Shown: in pieces, positions 47,308 to 57,049 of the stretch | Layout: each line of letters opens with the position of its first letter | How positions within the stretch are numbered: position 1 is the stretch's first letter | The notes under the pieces: model-generated | Databases searched by the model: none | Seen by the model: the letters and a program-made list of their open reading frames with translations, nothing else | What the model was told of the DNA's origin: nothing | Position numbers and translations under genes: made by a program | NCBI RefSeq assembly: GCF_001976065.1 | Contig: NZ_MNAH01000008.1 | Span: forward strand, 215,563-279,562 | Direction: 5' to 3' | Length of the DNA: 64,000 nucleotides | Source of the DNA: Pseudomonas putida | GTDB taxonomy: Bacteria > Pseudomonadota > Gammaproteobacteria > Pseudomonadales > Pseudomonadaceae

Positions 47308-48303
47308 TTACTGAGCCTTATTGGCGGTTTCGGCTGCGGAGATCAGTTCAGGGCCGATATCGCCTTCGAACTTCTTCCATACCGGCTTCATCGCTATACG
47401 CCATTGCTCGCGCTCTTCGGGTGTCAGAGTAATGATTTCAGTGGTTTTGGCCGCGAGTATGCGTTGCTTGTCGCCTTCGTTTAGTTGCTCCGCTTCCTTG
47501 TTAACCTGCGCTGTGACTTCCACAACGATCTTGTCCAGTTCGCTGCGAACGTCTGGCGGCAAGCCGTTCCAGAATTTGGTGTTGGTGATCAGCATGTAGT
47601 CCAGTACGCCGTGGTTGGATTCAGTGATGTACTTCTGCACTTCATACATTTTCTGGCTGTAGATATTCGAGTAGGGGTTCTCCGCGCCGTTGACAACACC
47701 AGTCTGCAGGCCCTGATAAACCTCGGCAAAACTCATCTTGCGCGGATTGGCGCGCACAGCCTTGAACTGCTCTTCAAGCACGGCAGATGCTTGCACCCGG
47801 AACTTCAGGCCACGGGCATCGGCGGGGACACGCAGTGGCTTATTGGCCGACAGTTGCTTCATCCCGTTGTGCCAGTAGGCCAGGCCGGTGATGTTCTTGC
47901 TCTCCATGGACTTGAGCAGCCCTTGGCCCTGCGGGCTCAACTGGAAGCGGTTGACGGCAGCGATGTCATTAAAGAGGAAGGGCAGATCGAATAGTTGGAG
48001 AGTCTTTGTGTACTGTTCGAACTTGGCTAGAGAAGGCGCAATCATCTGCACATCCCCCAGTAACAACGCTTCCATCTCCTTGCCGTCACCAAATAGTGAA
48101 GAGTTGGGATAGACCTCGACCTTGACCTTGCCGGGCAGGCGTTCCTCTACCAGTTTCTTGAAAAGCAAGGCGCCTTGGCCCTTGGGCGTCTGTTCAGCGA
48201 CCACATGCGAAAATTTGATAATTATCGGATCTGCCGCCATGGCCGCGTTCATTGTGCTTAACGCAAGAGCGCAGGCGAGTGCTGTACATAGAGATTTGAA
48301 CAT
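47308..48303 (-). CDS. dctP: TRAP substrate-binding protein DctP
   Basis: 331 aa from the ATG at 48303 after AGGAATCCCACCG (frame open to 48357). Signal peptide FKSLCTALACALALSTM to AMAAD. Mature protein starts IIIKFSHVVAEQTPKGQGA; the conserved LKFRVQASAVLEEQFKAV (Arg that clamps the carboxylate) and FAEVYQGLQTGVVNGAENP are typical. It captures C4-dicarboxylates in the periplasm. First gene of the dctPQM operon; no dctBD pair is nearby. Confidence 0.94.
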   Translation of the reverse strand: MFKSLCTALACALALSTMNAAMAADPIIIKFSHVVAEQTPKGQGALLFKKLVEERLPGKVKVEVYPNSSLFGDGKEMEALLLGDVQMIAPSLAKFEQYTKTLQLFDLPFLFNDIAAVNRFQLSPQGQGLLKSMESKNITGLAYWHNGMKQLSANKPLRVPADARGLKFRVQASAVLEEQFKAVRANPRKMSFAEVYQGLQTGVVNGAENPYSNIYSQKMYEVQKYITESNHGVLDYMLITNTKFWNGLPPDVRSELDKIVVEVTAQVNKEAEQLNEGDKQRILAAKTTEIITLTPEEREQWRIAMKPVWKKFEGDIGPELISAAETANKAQ

Positions 48304-49134
48304 CGGTGGGATTCCTCTTGTTTTTGTTTTTCGAATGGCTTGATGCCTTGAGCACATTCGTGTGTCGGGACAGGAGGAAGTCTAGGCAGAAAACCATCAG
48401 GTGGAGGGTAATAACCAGAAAGGCAGCAAACTGCTGGTAGATGGCCAGATTTCCAAACCTGACTTTATGGATTTTTTGCTGCTGATTGGATGCCTGAATG
48501 GATGACTGCTTTTGGCCGATTCTGTTGAAAAAGTTGGCCATGGTTTCCGCACTGAAAAGTACACGTCCGAGATTGAAATCTTTACTTTCAGCAGAGGTCT
48601 GTCACGAATAGGAGGGGGGATGCTTGCCCGTTTTATAAACTAATGACTTCATTTTATTTTCTAATGATCACTGAAGGAAAGGTAGGTAGTAATTTCAATA
48701 TGCTGTGTAAACCAAAAGTTTATAGTGCCACGTTTGGAAACCTTCAGGCGTATCGAGTGCTTTGTGCAGCTTCCCCAAGATTGCTTGATGCTTGAGCGTT
48801 ACCAACTGAGGCCAAGAGTGACGCTAGGCGTGAGGTGTGCTTGCGAGTGGGTTTGTTAAGGCACCGCGGGAACTCGTCTATCAATGGCCCGACTCACGAC
48901 GTAGGCCTTTCAGATTAGGCGCCGATGGTGCCGTTTTAGGTTAGCGACACGGCTGGCATTGGTTGGCTGGTTTCATTTTTAATGAATTCGGTTTTATTTC
49001 TAATGAATTTCGACGCCCAGCGCCGAAGATCTCTCAAAACAGGAACAGTGCGGCAATTTGCCGCGACGAGTACACGCCCCAAAAAAAGGGGAGGGTAAGC
49101 GATCCAACTTGGAAATTATTCTGACGCGCGATAG
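48304..49134. other. Intergenic region with an IS/MITE remnant
   Basis: More than 800 nt without a supported gene. It holds the dctP promoter region, the repeat remnant at 48522-48600, and an AT-rich stretch (TTCATTTTATTTTCTAATGA near 48648 and related sequence near 48975) where a short AATGAATT-type motif recurs. Confidence 0.5.
48522..48600 (+). repeat. Second copy (left end) of the MITE-like repeat
   Basis: GGCCGATTCTGTTGAAAAAG followed by TTGGCCATGGTTTCC and GAGATTGAAATCTTTACTTT matches the left end of the element at 16344-16420 with few changes. The right terminal repeat is missing here, so this is a truncated copy. Confidence 0.7.
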
Positions 49135-49569
49135 TCAGTGCCCGCGTATGTACTGTTCCAGTTGCTCGATCAATTGGTCCTGTTCTGCAATCATTGCTTT
49201 GACGATATCGCCAATGGATAACAGACCAATCAGCTGATTTTCGTGTACGACTGGCAAGTGTCGAAGATAGCGGTCGGTGAGTAGCGACATGCATTCGCGG
49301 ATTGTTTGATTCGGTTCGACGGTCAGCACTGGTGAACTCATGATGCTAGCCACTTGAGTTTCAGTTGATGGGTGCCCATGGCGATGGACCTTGCGCACAT
49401 AATCACGCTCGCTGACGATACCAACCAATCGCCCGTTCTCGATCACAGGCAAGGCGCCGATGTTACGCAAAGCCATCATGCTCAATGCATTATCAATGGT
49501 TGTATGAGGCGCAATAGTATAGATGTTGTGCTTCTGTTTGGAGGTGAGTAACTGTGCTACGGTTTTCAT
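49135..49569 (-). CDS. Two-CBS-domain protein
   Basis: 144 aa from the ATG at 49569 (GGAGATCTCG upstream). A CBS pair with the classic pattern IGALPVIENGRLVGIVSERD and LRHLPVVHENQLIGLLSIGD. Such small cytosolic proteins bind adenine nucleotides or NAD(H) and regulate partners, often in stress. Ends with a short Gln/Glu helix. Single-gene unit. Confidence 0.92.
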   Translation of the reverse strand: MKTVAQLLTSKQKHNIYTIAPHTTIDNALSMMALRNIGALPVIENGRLVGIVSERDYVRKVHRHGHPSTETQVASIMSSPVLTVEPNQTIRECMSLLTDRYLRHLPVVHENQLIGLLSIGDIVKAMIAEQDQLIEQLEQYIRGH

Positions 49570-49969
49570 CGAGATCTCCATCTTCGCTTATTGTTGGCTG
49601 GAAGCAAGCGTCCAATTTGAGTTGGTATATTTTGGTTTTCGCGGAGAAGAAACCCCACGCGGAGTCTGAGAACTTAGTCTGGAGTAAGCAATTGCATAGT
49701 TACCAAATGATGCAAGTACGAAGATATCTTTCCTCGATTAACTCCACCATATCGCACCTCATTACCCTCGATCAGCGTTCAAAAACGCCACCACTCGTGC
49801 GTTGAAATTTGCGCCGATGAGACCGTCTGGATAAAGTAGACCAAGGGCTGGGGTCAATCCGGATACCGATCGAGACGACATCTTTCATGTTGGCCAAGAT
49901 ACGGTGCTAAATACTGCGCCTCGTTCGCCCCCGTCTGCCGAGGTAACCGGGATAAAAGGTGGCCGAATC
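49570..49969. other. Intergenic, nothing recognised
   Basis: About 400 nt between the CBS gene and the convergent side of the flavoprotein gene. I see no gene or clear terminator. Confidence 0.4.
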
Positions 49970-51172
49970 TCATACCACAGGGATCAGTGGATCGGCCGCA
50001 GCCAAGGCTGTGGCACGATCAGCCGCCGGCGGGTAGATCCACTGCGTGTTGATCTGGGTCTTGAGTTCTTTGGCGTCCTGCTTAATCAGTTTTAGCTGGT
50101 GGTCCCAACCTTCAGTGAACACTGCCCCCCACGCGCCCAGATCCACACAGGTCACGTACTTGGGCTGACGGTAAGTGGTCGGAATTACACCCAACAGATC
50201 GGCGGCGGCATTGTTTCCAGCATGTCGGCCTAGGGCAATCGCATGCTGACAGGACATCGCCGAGAAGTTACCAATATCGTCAGTGGCGGCATATGCAACG
50301 TCGCCGGCGGCAAATATATCCTCTTGGCCCAACACCTTCAGGTTTTGATCGACATGGAGCCGCCCCTGGGCGTTACGCGCACCTGTCAGTTGCTCGGCCA
50401 GTGGGCTGGCGCGAAAGCCCACGGTCCAGATCACAGTCCTGGCTTCGATCCGCTGGCCATTGGCGAGGGTTATGCCGTGCGCATCGACCGACGAAACGGT
50501 GGCGTTCAGAACCCACTCGACGCCCAGATGCTCGGATGCCTCGGCAATCACAGGCCGAATGCTTTCGCCCATGGCAGCCGCAATCTGAGGAGCCCTGTCC
50601 ACGACTATCACCCGCACATCAGTATTGTCGCCCAATGCGGCGCGCAGGCGCGCGGGCATCTCAGTTGCGGTTTCAATACCCGTGAAGCCGCCACCGGCAA
50701 CAACGACTGTGTTCCGAGCGACGCTATAGGATTGGTTCTTGAGGGTGTTGAGGTGCTTCTCCAGGTAGGCTGCCTCTTCGATCTGATCCACATCGAAGGC
50801 GTACTCGTGTATGCCACCTACTTCAGGACGAAAGAGTTGGCTGCCTGTTGCCAGCACCAGTCGGTTGTAACGCAATACGCCCGGGTTGCCAAACTCGCTG
50901 CAGTAGCCGACGGTTTTTTCCTGCTCATTGATGCTATTGGCCGAGCCCTTAATGAAGCGCACTCCCACCGCCTCGAACAGTTCATCCAGTGGCGCGAACA
51001 TCTTATGGACATCGGCTTCATAAAAGCGCGGACGAATCCGCAGTTCGGCCTGGGGAGCGAGTACAGTAATTTGCACATCATGACGATCATGTATGTTTAA
51101 CTGCCGAGCAGCGCTCAATGCGCTCCAGACTCCTCCGAATCCTGCGCCAATAACCACAATATGTTGTTTCAT
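49970..51172 (-). CDS. NDH-2-like FAD-dependent NAD(P)H oxidoreductase
   Basis: 400 aa. First Rossmann motif IVVIGAGFGGVWSAL (FAD), second VVVAGGGFTGIETATEM (NAD(P)H), and the FAD-binding IFAAGDVAYAA. The overall layout matches type II NADH dehydrogenases and related quinone or sulfide reductases, which pass electrons to quinones at the membrane; the C-terminal membrane anchor is short. No Cys pair of sulfide:quinone reductases is seen. It lies near a GlxA regulator and a hydrolase. Exact acceptor unknown. Confidence 0.88.
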   Translation of the reverse strand: MKQHIVVIGAGFGGVWSALSAARQLNIHDRHDVQITVLAPQAELRIRPRFYEADVHKMFAPLDELFEAVGVRFIKGSANSINEQEKTVGYCSEFGNPGVLRYNRLVLATGSQLFRPEVGGIHEYAFDVDQIEEAAYLEKHLNTLKNQSYSVARNTVVVAGGGFTGIETATEMPARLRAALGDNTDVRVIVVDRAPQIAAAMGESIRPVIAEASEHLGVEWVLNATVSSVDAHGITLANGQRIEARTVIWTVGFRASPLAEQLTGARNAQGRLHVDQNLKVLGQEDIFAAGDVAYAATDDIGNFSAMSCQHAIALGRHAGNNAAADLLGVIPTTYRQPKYVTCVDLGAWGAVFTEGWDHQLKLIKQDAKELKTQINTQWIYPPAADRATALAAADPLIPVV

Positions 51173-51303
51173 GAACTTGATCCCGTAGACATACCGATAG
51201 GAAGCTCATCTTAATGTAGCGCTGCCTATCCTATAGGCCATAAAACCCTGAGTTTCGGCCAGCTTCGAATGTCTAGGCATTCCCGTACGGGATCGATGAC
51301 TGG

Positions 51304-52380
51304 TCAGTCAGACTTCGTGAAACGGCTGCGATAGTCCCGGGGGGAGATGGAAAGATTGCGATGGAAGGTGCTGCGCATCCTTTCTTCGTCGCCAAAGCCA
51401 CACAGGCGTGCGATCTGATCAATGTTGCGCGGGGAGTTCTCCAGCATCCGTCTTGCGGCCTCCAGACGAAACAGTTCGATGGACTTGGCCGGAGTGCGGC
51501 CAGTTCTGAGCTTGTAGACCCGGGCGAAGTTGCGCTGGCTCATTCGCGCTCGCTCGGCCAGGCGCTCGACAGTGAGTGTTTCGTCGCCCAGGTTCTGTTC
51601 AAGCCACAGGTGCAGGTGCTCGAAGACTGCACCGTCTTTGGACTGAGATTGCAGCAACTGGCTGTACTGTGCCTGGCCGCCGGGGCGTTTGAGATACACC
51701 ACCAGTTCCCTAGCCACTTGCATGGCCACTTCGCGACCGCAGTCGGCTTCCACAAGCGCCAGAGCCAGATCGATACCGGCGCTCACCCCAGCCGAGGTCC
51801 AAACTGAACCCTGTTGGATAAAAATCGCGTCGGCATCGACGTCGATCGACGGGAAGCGTTGCTTGAGCGTGTCGCACATTGCCCAGTGAGTGGCTGCGCG
51901 CAGGCCTTCAAGCAATCCAGCCTTGGCCAGCAGGAAAGCACCGCTGCACACCGAGGCAGTACGTTTGGCTTGGTGCGAGGTGGTGCGCAGCCAATTTACA
52001 AGGTCTTCATAGTCGTCCAGGGTTTGGAAAATATCAGGAGCGCCAGGGACGATGAATGTGTCGATCGTCAACTCGGTCAACTGATCCAGCCGTGAGGTTT
52101 CCATGGTTAAGCCTTCGGCCGTCTGGATCAGGCCGCCATCCAAGCTAGCGGTATGTAACTGGTAGCCTGGCAAGCCGCGCTCAAGCATCGCTTTGGAGGC
52201 GGTCCAGAACACCGTCTGGGCTCCGGTCAAATCAAGCAGTCCGACTTTTTGATAGGCGACGAATACTACCTGCCGAGGTAGCTCCAAGGGAAAGGGGGGA
52301 GGGGCGTGGACCACTTCAAACATCGATCGTGTGTTTGACGTTTGCTCTTGTCGGGGACCAGTCATTGCTATTTGTACCAT
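51304..52380 (-). CDS. GlxA-type AraC-family regulator
   Basis: 358 aa. N-terminal DJ-1/PfpI-like domain (QVVFVAYQKVGLLDLTGAQT, with TASVCSGAFLLAKAGLLEG containing the nucleophile-elbow Cys) and C-terminal AraC helix-turn-helix (TVERLAERARMSQRNFARVY, then IDQIARLCGFGDEERMRSTF). Members sense small metabolites and activate neighbouring genes. It stands between the divergent hydrolase gene at 52886 and the flavoprotein, and may control either. Confidence 0.9.
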   Translation of the reverse strand: MVQIAMTGPRQEQTSNTRSMFEVVHAPPPFPLELPRQVVFVAYQKVGLLDLTGAQTVFWTASKAMLERGLPGYQLHTASLDGGLIQTAEGLTMETSRLDQLTELTIDTFIVPGAPDIFQTLDDYEDLVNWLRTTSHQAKRTASVCSGAFLLAKAGLLEGLRAATHWAMCDTLKQRFPSIDVDADAIFIQQGSVWTSAGVSAGIDLALALVEADCGREVAMQVARELVVYLKRPGGQAQYSQLLQSQSKDGAVFEHLHLWLEQNLGDETLTVERLAERARMSQRNFARVYKLRTGRTPAKSIELFRLEAARRMLENSPRNIDQIARLCGFGDEERMRSTFHRNLSISPRDYRSRFTKSD

Positions 52381-52885
52381 GCCTGTTCAAACGGAGTGCC
52401 GGAATAAGCTCTGCACGCAGGCTTGTCAAGGGAATGGCTATAGATGGTAGGTGGTAGGCGTGAAGTGACCTATGACCGATGCAATCGATATGTGGCTGAA
52501 AATCAGGGTCATATGTCATGGCAGGCACTTTCAGGGCGTCATAGTCTTGTTCGCGATACAAAAGCACTGAACGCTGAATTTTGATCTGTTGCGGGTACTC
52601 AATCTTTATAAAACTTACGCCGGACTAGCGGGTAAATTGCTGTTTGGCGACGTGATATGCAACATTCGTAGTCGCACCGTGAGCATATTGTTTACGCTTC
52701 ATCAATGAAGGCGGGCGTAGTTATCGGTGGGTGAATACTTGGAGTGAAAGTTTAGAAGGGAGTGCTGGAGTGTGTGTTTTTTATATTAACCAGATAGTAA
52801 GCATATTATATGCTGTTACATAAAAATAACCCATAGTAATTACTCACCTTAAATGGCTGTATTTCGATCTATCAGGAGCCTCTAC
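52381..52885. promoter_or_regulatory. Divergent control region of hydrolase and GlxA genes
   Basis: 505 nt without a gene, AT-rich near the hydrolase. It contains a perfect 7-bp inverted repeat AGCATAT-T-ATATGCT at 52800-52814, about 70 nt before the hydrolase start, a plausible operator. Confidence 0.5.
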
Positions 52886-53872
52886 GTGGCTGACAATTCT
52901 TCACTTTCAGTTGACGAGTCTATGCGTCGAAACCTTTTGCTGGGCGGCTTGGCTATTGCGGCCGCGGCGGCCCTGCCGACCTCTGCGTCAGCGCAGACTT
53001 CCGCCAAAACCGCTTCGTCCAACGTTAAAGGAAAGCAGAGCATGGGCACAATCATTACCGAAGAGGGTGTCGAACTGTACTATAAGGACTGGGGCCCGAA
53101 GGATGGCCCGGTCGTTACCTTGAGCCACGGCTGGCCGTTGAACGCCGACAGCTGGGACTACCAGGCCTACTTCCTGGCTTCCCAAGGTTTCCGCGTGATT
53201 GCCCATGACCGTCGCGGCCACGGCCGCTCGAGCCAGCCATGGGAGGGTAACGACATGGACCACTATGCCGACGACCTGGCCACGGTCATCAACACCCTGG
53301 ACCTGCGCAACGTGACCGCTATCGGCTTTTCCACCGGGGGTGGTGAAGTGGCGCGCTATATCGGTCGCCACGGCACCACCCGCGTCGCGAAAATCGGTCT
53401 GATCTCGGCCGTGCCCCCCCTGATGCTCAAGACCCCTGCCAACCCGGGCGGTTTGCCCATAGAAGTGTTCGATGGCATTCGCGCCGGCATGCTGGCCGAT
53501 CGTTCGCAAACCTTCAAAGACATCCCGAGCGGGCCGTTCTACGGCTTCAACCGTACGGGCGCCAAGGTTTCCCAAGGCATGATCGATTCCTGGTGGCGGC
53601 AGGGAATGACCGGTGGCTTCAAAAACACCTTCGACTCGGTGAAAGCGTTTTCCGAATCCGACTTCACCCAGGACCTGAAAAAATTCGACAAGCCGACCCT
53701 GATCATCCATGGCGATGACGACCAAATCGTACCAATCGACGCGGCGGGCCGTGCTTCGAAGAAACTGGTGCCGCACGCGCTGTTGAAAGTGTATCCGGGT
53801 GCGCCGCACGGTCTGACCGAAACCCATAAAGACCAATGCAACCAGGATTTGCTGGCCTTCTTGCGTAGCTGA
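52886..53872 (+). CDS. Exported alpha/beta hydrolase (chloroperoxidase-like)
   Basis: 328 aa from GTG 52886 (AGGAGCCTCTAC upstream; ATG 52853 in frame). Twin-Arg-type leader MRRNLLLGGLAIAAAAALPT ending ASAQT, so export to the periplasm is likely. The core is the cofactor-free haloperoxidase/esterase fold: LSHGWPLNADSW (oxyanion), GFSTGGGEVARYIGRHG (nucleophilic Ser), HGDDDQIVP (Asp) and APHGLTETH (His). These enzymes make peracids in vitro; natural role is ester or lactone hydrolysis. It may be controlled by the divergent GlxA regulator. Confidence 0.9.
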   Translation: MADNSSLSVDESMRRNLLLGGLAIAAAAALPTSASAQTSAKTASSNVKGKQSMGTIITEEGVELYYKDWGPKDGPVVTLSHGWPLNADSWDYQAYFLASQGFRVIAHDRRGHGRSSQPWEGNDMDHYADDLATVINTLDLRNVTAIGFSTGGGEVARYIGRHGTTRVAKIGLISAVPPLMLKTPANPGGLPIEVFDGIRAGMLADRSQTFKDIPSGPFYGFNRTGAKVSQGMIDSWWRQGMTGGFKNTFDSVKAFSESDFTQDLKKFDKPTLIIHGDDDQIVPIDAAGRASKKLVPHALLKVYPGAPHGLTETHKDQCNQDLLAFLRS

Positions 53873-54030
53873 TCTGCCGCATCAACACTCTTATCGGTTC
53901 CCGCCTCAAGCTGCGGTGACGCTTGGTTCATCCTACCAAAGGTGGATGAATGCGTAAGGTACGATGGTCTGGAAGAACACATCGATTTGAAGCCTCTCGT
54001 CGTCACCCGCAGCTTTTTTATAAGGCCACA

Positions 54031-54675
54031 CTATCTAGAAATCCCTAATGACTCTGCCATTCGAACCAGGTCAGCAAACGACTTTGCGTGCATTTTTTTC
54101 ATTGCATGTGCGCGGTGAATTTTCACGGTGATCTCGCTCAGGTTCATCTGGCCGGCAATTTGCTTATTCATCAGACCTTTGGCTGCAAGGGCCATTACCT
54201 CTTTTTCACGCGCTGTCAGCGATTGGTAGTTCGAATGCAAGTCTGAAAGCTGGTGTTCGACTTCCCGGCGTCTGACATCGTCCTGAAGTGCGGCTGACAC
54301 CGCGTCCAATAGATCCTGTTCACGGAACGGTTTTGCCAGAAAATCCACGGCACCAGCTTTCATTGCCTTAACGGACATCTCGATGTCCCCGTGGCCGGTG
54401 ATGAAAATAATCGGAATATTTACGTTTGATTCAACCAACTGACGTTGGAAGTCCAGACCGCTATTACCTTGAAGTCGTACATCAAGTACTAAACAGCTGG
54501 CGCCATCTGTCTTCGGTTGCTGAAGAAATTCCGCACTGGACGCGAACGTCTCAACTCGTATCCCGGCAGACCGCAAAAGACTACTTAATGCGTCGCGTAT
54601 GGAGGCATCGTCATCCACCACGAACACCATCGAACCTTTACTGCCCGGCTCATTGGATGGGGGATTGCCATTCAT
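54031..54675 (-). CDS. FixJ-family response regulator
   Basis: 214 aa. Receiver with DDD at 21-23, phosphorylation Asp65 in LVLDVRLQGNSGLDF, GHGDIEMSVKAMKAGAVDFL and LAKPF; LuxR-type helix-turn-helix from about 145 (LTAREKEVMALAAKGLMNKQ, SEITVKIHRAHAMKKM). No kinase gene is adjacent. A receiver with similar sequence lies at 57050, so the two may have shared a sensor now absent. Confidence 0.93.
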   Translation of the reverse strand: MNGNPPSNEPGSKGSMVFVVDDDASIRDALSSLLRSAGIRVETFASSAEFLQQPKTDGASCLVLDVRLQGNSGLDFQRQLVESNVNIPIIFITGHGDIEMSVKAMKAGAVDFLAKPFREQDLLDAVSAALQDDVRRREVEHQLSDLHSNYQSLTAREKEVMALAAKGLMNKQIAGQMNLSEITVKIHRAHAMKKMHAKSFADLVRMAESLGISR

Positions 54676-54784
54676 GCACGATCCTCTTTGGTAAATTTGG
54701 AGTAAAAAAAGTATAGCACAGCGCCTTGGTCGTGTTGAGAAGCACGCATGAACGGCTGTAACTGCCTGGGAGGCTTGGCAGGTA

Positions 54785-55393
54785 TTAGGCAGTAAAGAGT
54801 GGTTCCAGAGTTGAAATCATAGAGAAAAGATAACGTGGGCAATGTAGGTAGGCATTGACTTGAGCGCTGTAACTTTTTCCACTGATGCACCAGCTGCAAA
54901 AATGCTCGCAGTTATTCGATAGGATTTTGTATTGGCTCTCGCCGATTCTTGAGCGCGCACGATTGGCGATTTCATCGCTGGAATATTCGCATTGTTCTTG
55001 AAACATCCAGACTGACTTGCCGTTGGCGAAGCTTTCAAGATCAGTTACTTCGATGGGGCCGGACTTGAGTGAACTGCTGAATCCAGAGTAGTGAGCAACG
55101 TCTCCGTCGCCAAGATGAATTCCGTGATGTATATAGAACTTGCGAGAGCTAATCAAATGTGCGCCGACAGGCAAGTTGTCCGCTGCCTGTTCGATACTTA
55201 CTAGCTTTAATGAAGAGCTAAATAAATTTTTTGGCGGTTTGCTGCTGTTGCGGAGCGCGGCGGATAGGGGGTTCTCAATCATCAGGGCATGCAAGTGGCT
55301 GGAAATTCCTGCGATTATTAGGATAATGCAGATAGATATTGTTGAGTGGAGTGATGCAAAGCCGTCTGTCACTCTGGTTGTTATAGTGCTCAT
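54785..55393 (-). CDS. LRAT-like (permuted papain fold) protein
   Basis: 202 aa, ATG at 55393 after GGAGAATTTTATC. A hydrophobic N-terminal segment (ISICIILIIAGISSHLHAL) suggests membrane anchoring or export. The core has IHHGIHLGDGDVAHYSGF (His of the catalytic dyad) and NCEHFCSWCISGKSYSAQV (NCEHF with catalytic Cys), as in LRAT/NlpC-type acyltransferases or hydrolases. In bacteria such proteins are rare and poorly studied; thiol-dependent lipid or peptide acyl transfer is the family chemistry. Less GC-rich than neighbours. Confidence 0.85.
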   Translation of the reverse strand: MSTITTRVTDGFASLHSTISICIILIIAGISSHLHALMIENPLSAALRNSSKPPKNLFSSSLKLVSIEQAADNLPVGAHLISSRKFYIHHGIHLGDGDVAHYSGFSSSLKSGPIEVTDLESFANGKSVWMFQEQCEYSSDEIANRARSRIGESQYKILSNNCEHFCSWCISGKSYSAQVNAYLHCPRYLFSMISTLEPLFTA

Positions 55394-55715
55394 GATAAAA
55401 TTCTCCGCAACCCTTAATATCTAATATATTGCATGGGTTGCGGAATTTCATTTGTACACACGATTACTTTAATTGACTACTTAATATGCTTCATCTAAAC
55501 CTAAGTATTAAGCGAACTTCCGAACATCAGGAAAAAGGGCATGCCGGAGCCAGTAATGACCGTGGTTTTACGCAACGGGGAGAGTGAATTAAAGGGGCGG
55601 CAAAAATCTGGTCGGAGCTTGCCCAAGCGAACCCTGGCCCATAGGTTTTTCAGACCTACATTTCCTGCATCAATCCGTTGGCGACGATGATTTGATCATC
55701 TGTTTCACGTTGTGG
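55394..55715. other. Intergenic, nothing recognised
   Basis: About 320 nt of mixed composition between the LRAT-like and LysR genes. I see no supported gene. Confidence 0.4.
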
Positions 55716-56654
55716 TCAGGCCGCGGCCAGAGCCATGGGCTGCTCCTGTTGCTGGCCGAGATAACGACAGAAGCACGAGCGTAACCAACTTTCACCTGGG
55801 TCATTGTGAACTGCGCCGCGCCAGGCCATGGACAGGTCCGGTGTCGGCAGTTCCAATGGAGCAAACTCGGCGCGTATTCCTTCTAGCCGCACCATGGCCT
55901 GGGCGACGTAGTCCGGTACGATGGCAACCATGTCGCTTCCAGCGAGCAAAGAAGGCAAGGCGCTGAACTGTGGTACCGCCAGCACCACCTTGCGTTGCCG
56001 CCCGACCAGACCCAGCGCATGGTCGGCATCGTCGATGACATTCCCCATCGAGGACACTACAACATGAGGCCGTTTGCAGAAATCATCCAACGCCAAGGGG
56101 CCGGGGACCGCATCGGCTCGTAGTAGCACTGGATGCATCGGTCGCAGGCTCTTGCAATGGGCACTAGCCGGCAACTCCCGGGCAAGACTGATACCCACGG
56201 AAATTTCACCGGAGGCGAGCAGTTGGGGCAATTGCCGTTGGTCCACTCTGTGTACCACTAGGATGATGTTCGGCGCCTCATCCCGTAAGTGCTTCATCAA
56301 GCGTGGAAGCAGCGCGTACTCGACATCGTCAGAGAGTCCGACGTGGAATGACTGGTCACTGGTAAGCGGATTGAACGTCTGGGTACAGCTCAAGGCGATG
56401 GCGATGCTATCCAGGGCCGGCGCCAGCCGCGCGTGGATCTCCTCTGCTCGCGCAGTCGGCTCCATCATGCCGCCAGTGCGGATGAACAGCGGATCATTGA
56501 ACATTGAACGCAGTCGCCCGAGGGCGCTGCTGATAGTGGTCTGGCAAACGAACAGCCGCTCTCCGGCCCGTGTAACGTTGCGCTCACGCATCACAGTTTC
56601 GAAGACAACCAGCAGATTGAAGTCGGTATGTCGCAGTTCATTTCTGTTCATCAT
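55716..56654 (-). CDS. LysR-family transcriptional regulator
   Basis: 312 aa. N-terminal winged helix (DFNLLVVFETVMRERNVTRA, VCQTTISSALGRLRSMF) and a substrate-binding domain with VGLSDDVEYALLPRLMKHLR, typical of the NodD/LeuO-like subgroup. It may once have controlled the decayed reductase and cupin genes further right, or the quinone cluster; both are 1-3 kb away, so the target is uncertain. Confidence 0.92.
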   Translation of the reverse strand: MMNRNELRHTDFNLLVVFETVMRERNVTRAGERLFVCQTTISSALGRLRSMFNDPLFIRTGGMMEPTARAEEIHARLAPALDSIAIALSCTQTFNPLTSDQSFHVGLSDDVEYALLPRLMKHLRDEAPNIILVVHRVDQRQLPQLLASGEISVGISLARELPASAHCKSLRPMHPVLLRADAVPGPLALDDFCKRPHVVVSSMGNVIDDADHALGLVGRQRKVVLAVPQFSALPSLLAGSDMVAIVPDYVAQAMVRLEGIRAEFAPLELPTPDLSMAWRGAVHNDPGESWLRSCFCRYLGQQQEQPMALAAA

Positions 56655-57049
56655 GTTCGCCGCCTAGGCGTAAGACCGCCCGGGAAAGTGGATATTGAGC
56701 AACAACTCGCTGCGCTTCCAATGTCATCGGATGCCAACGATACAGCTTCAGCTTATGCAAGCCGGGGCGAGACGTCACTTGTACCTGGGTTCAGCCGAAG
56801 TATCCCTTGGTTGCGTGCCCTTGTACGTGGGTATGCCCTATTAAAGGACGCGGAATCGAATGGCACATGATATCGACGGCACTTGAGAGCGGGCGGTGAT
56901 GGAGCAGGAAAATGACCTCAGGCAATTTCATCGAATTGGTGCGGCTTGTATCAATACTTTAATCTTAGCGACCTATACATAGGTATACTTTTACATGTGA
57001 TAAGATCGCGTATGTTGTAAGTACTGTGCAGTCACGAACGACCAAGATA
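56655..57049. other. Intergenic region
   Basis: About 395 nt between the LysR gene and the receiver gene. AT-rich near 56955-57020, where a receiver-gene promoter is likely. No gene supported. Confidence 0.4.

Noticed and set aside
48431..48447. Possible sigma-54 promoter for dctPQM
   Set aside because: GG and GC spacing fits, but the -12 element is CAGCA instead of TTGCA, and the match is no better than chance.
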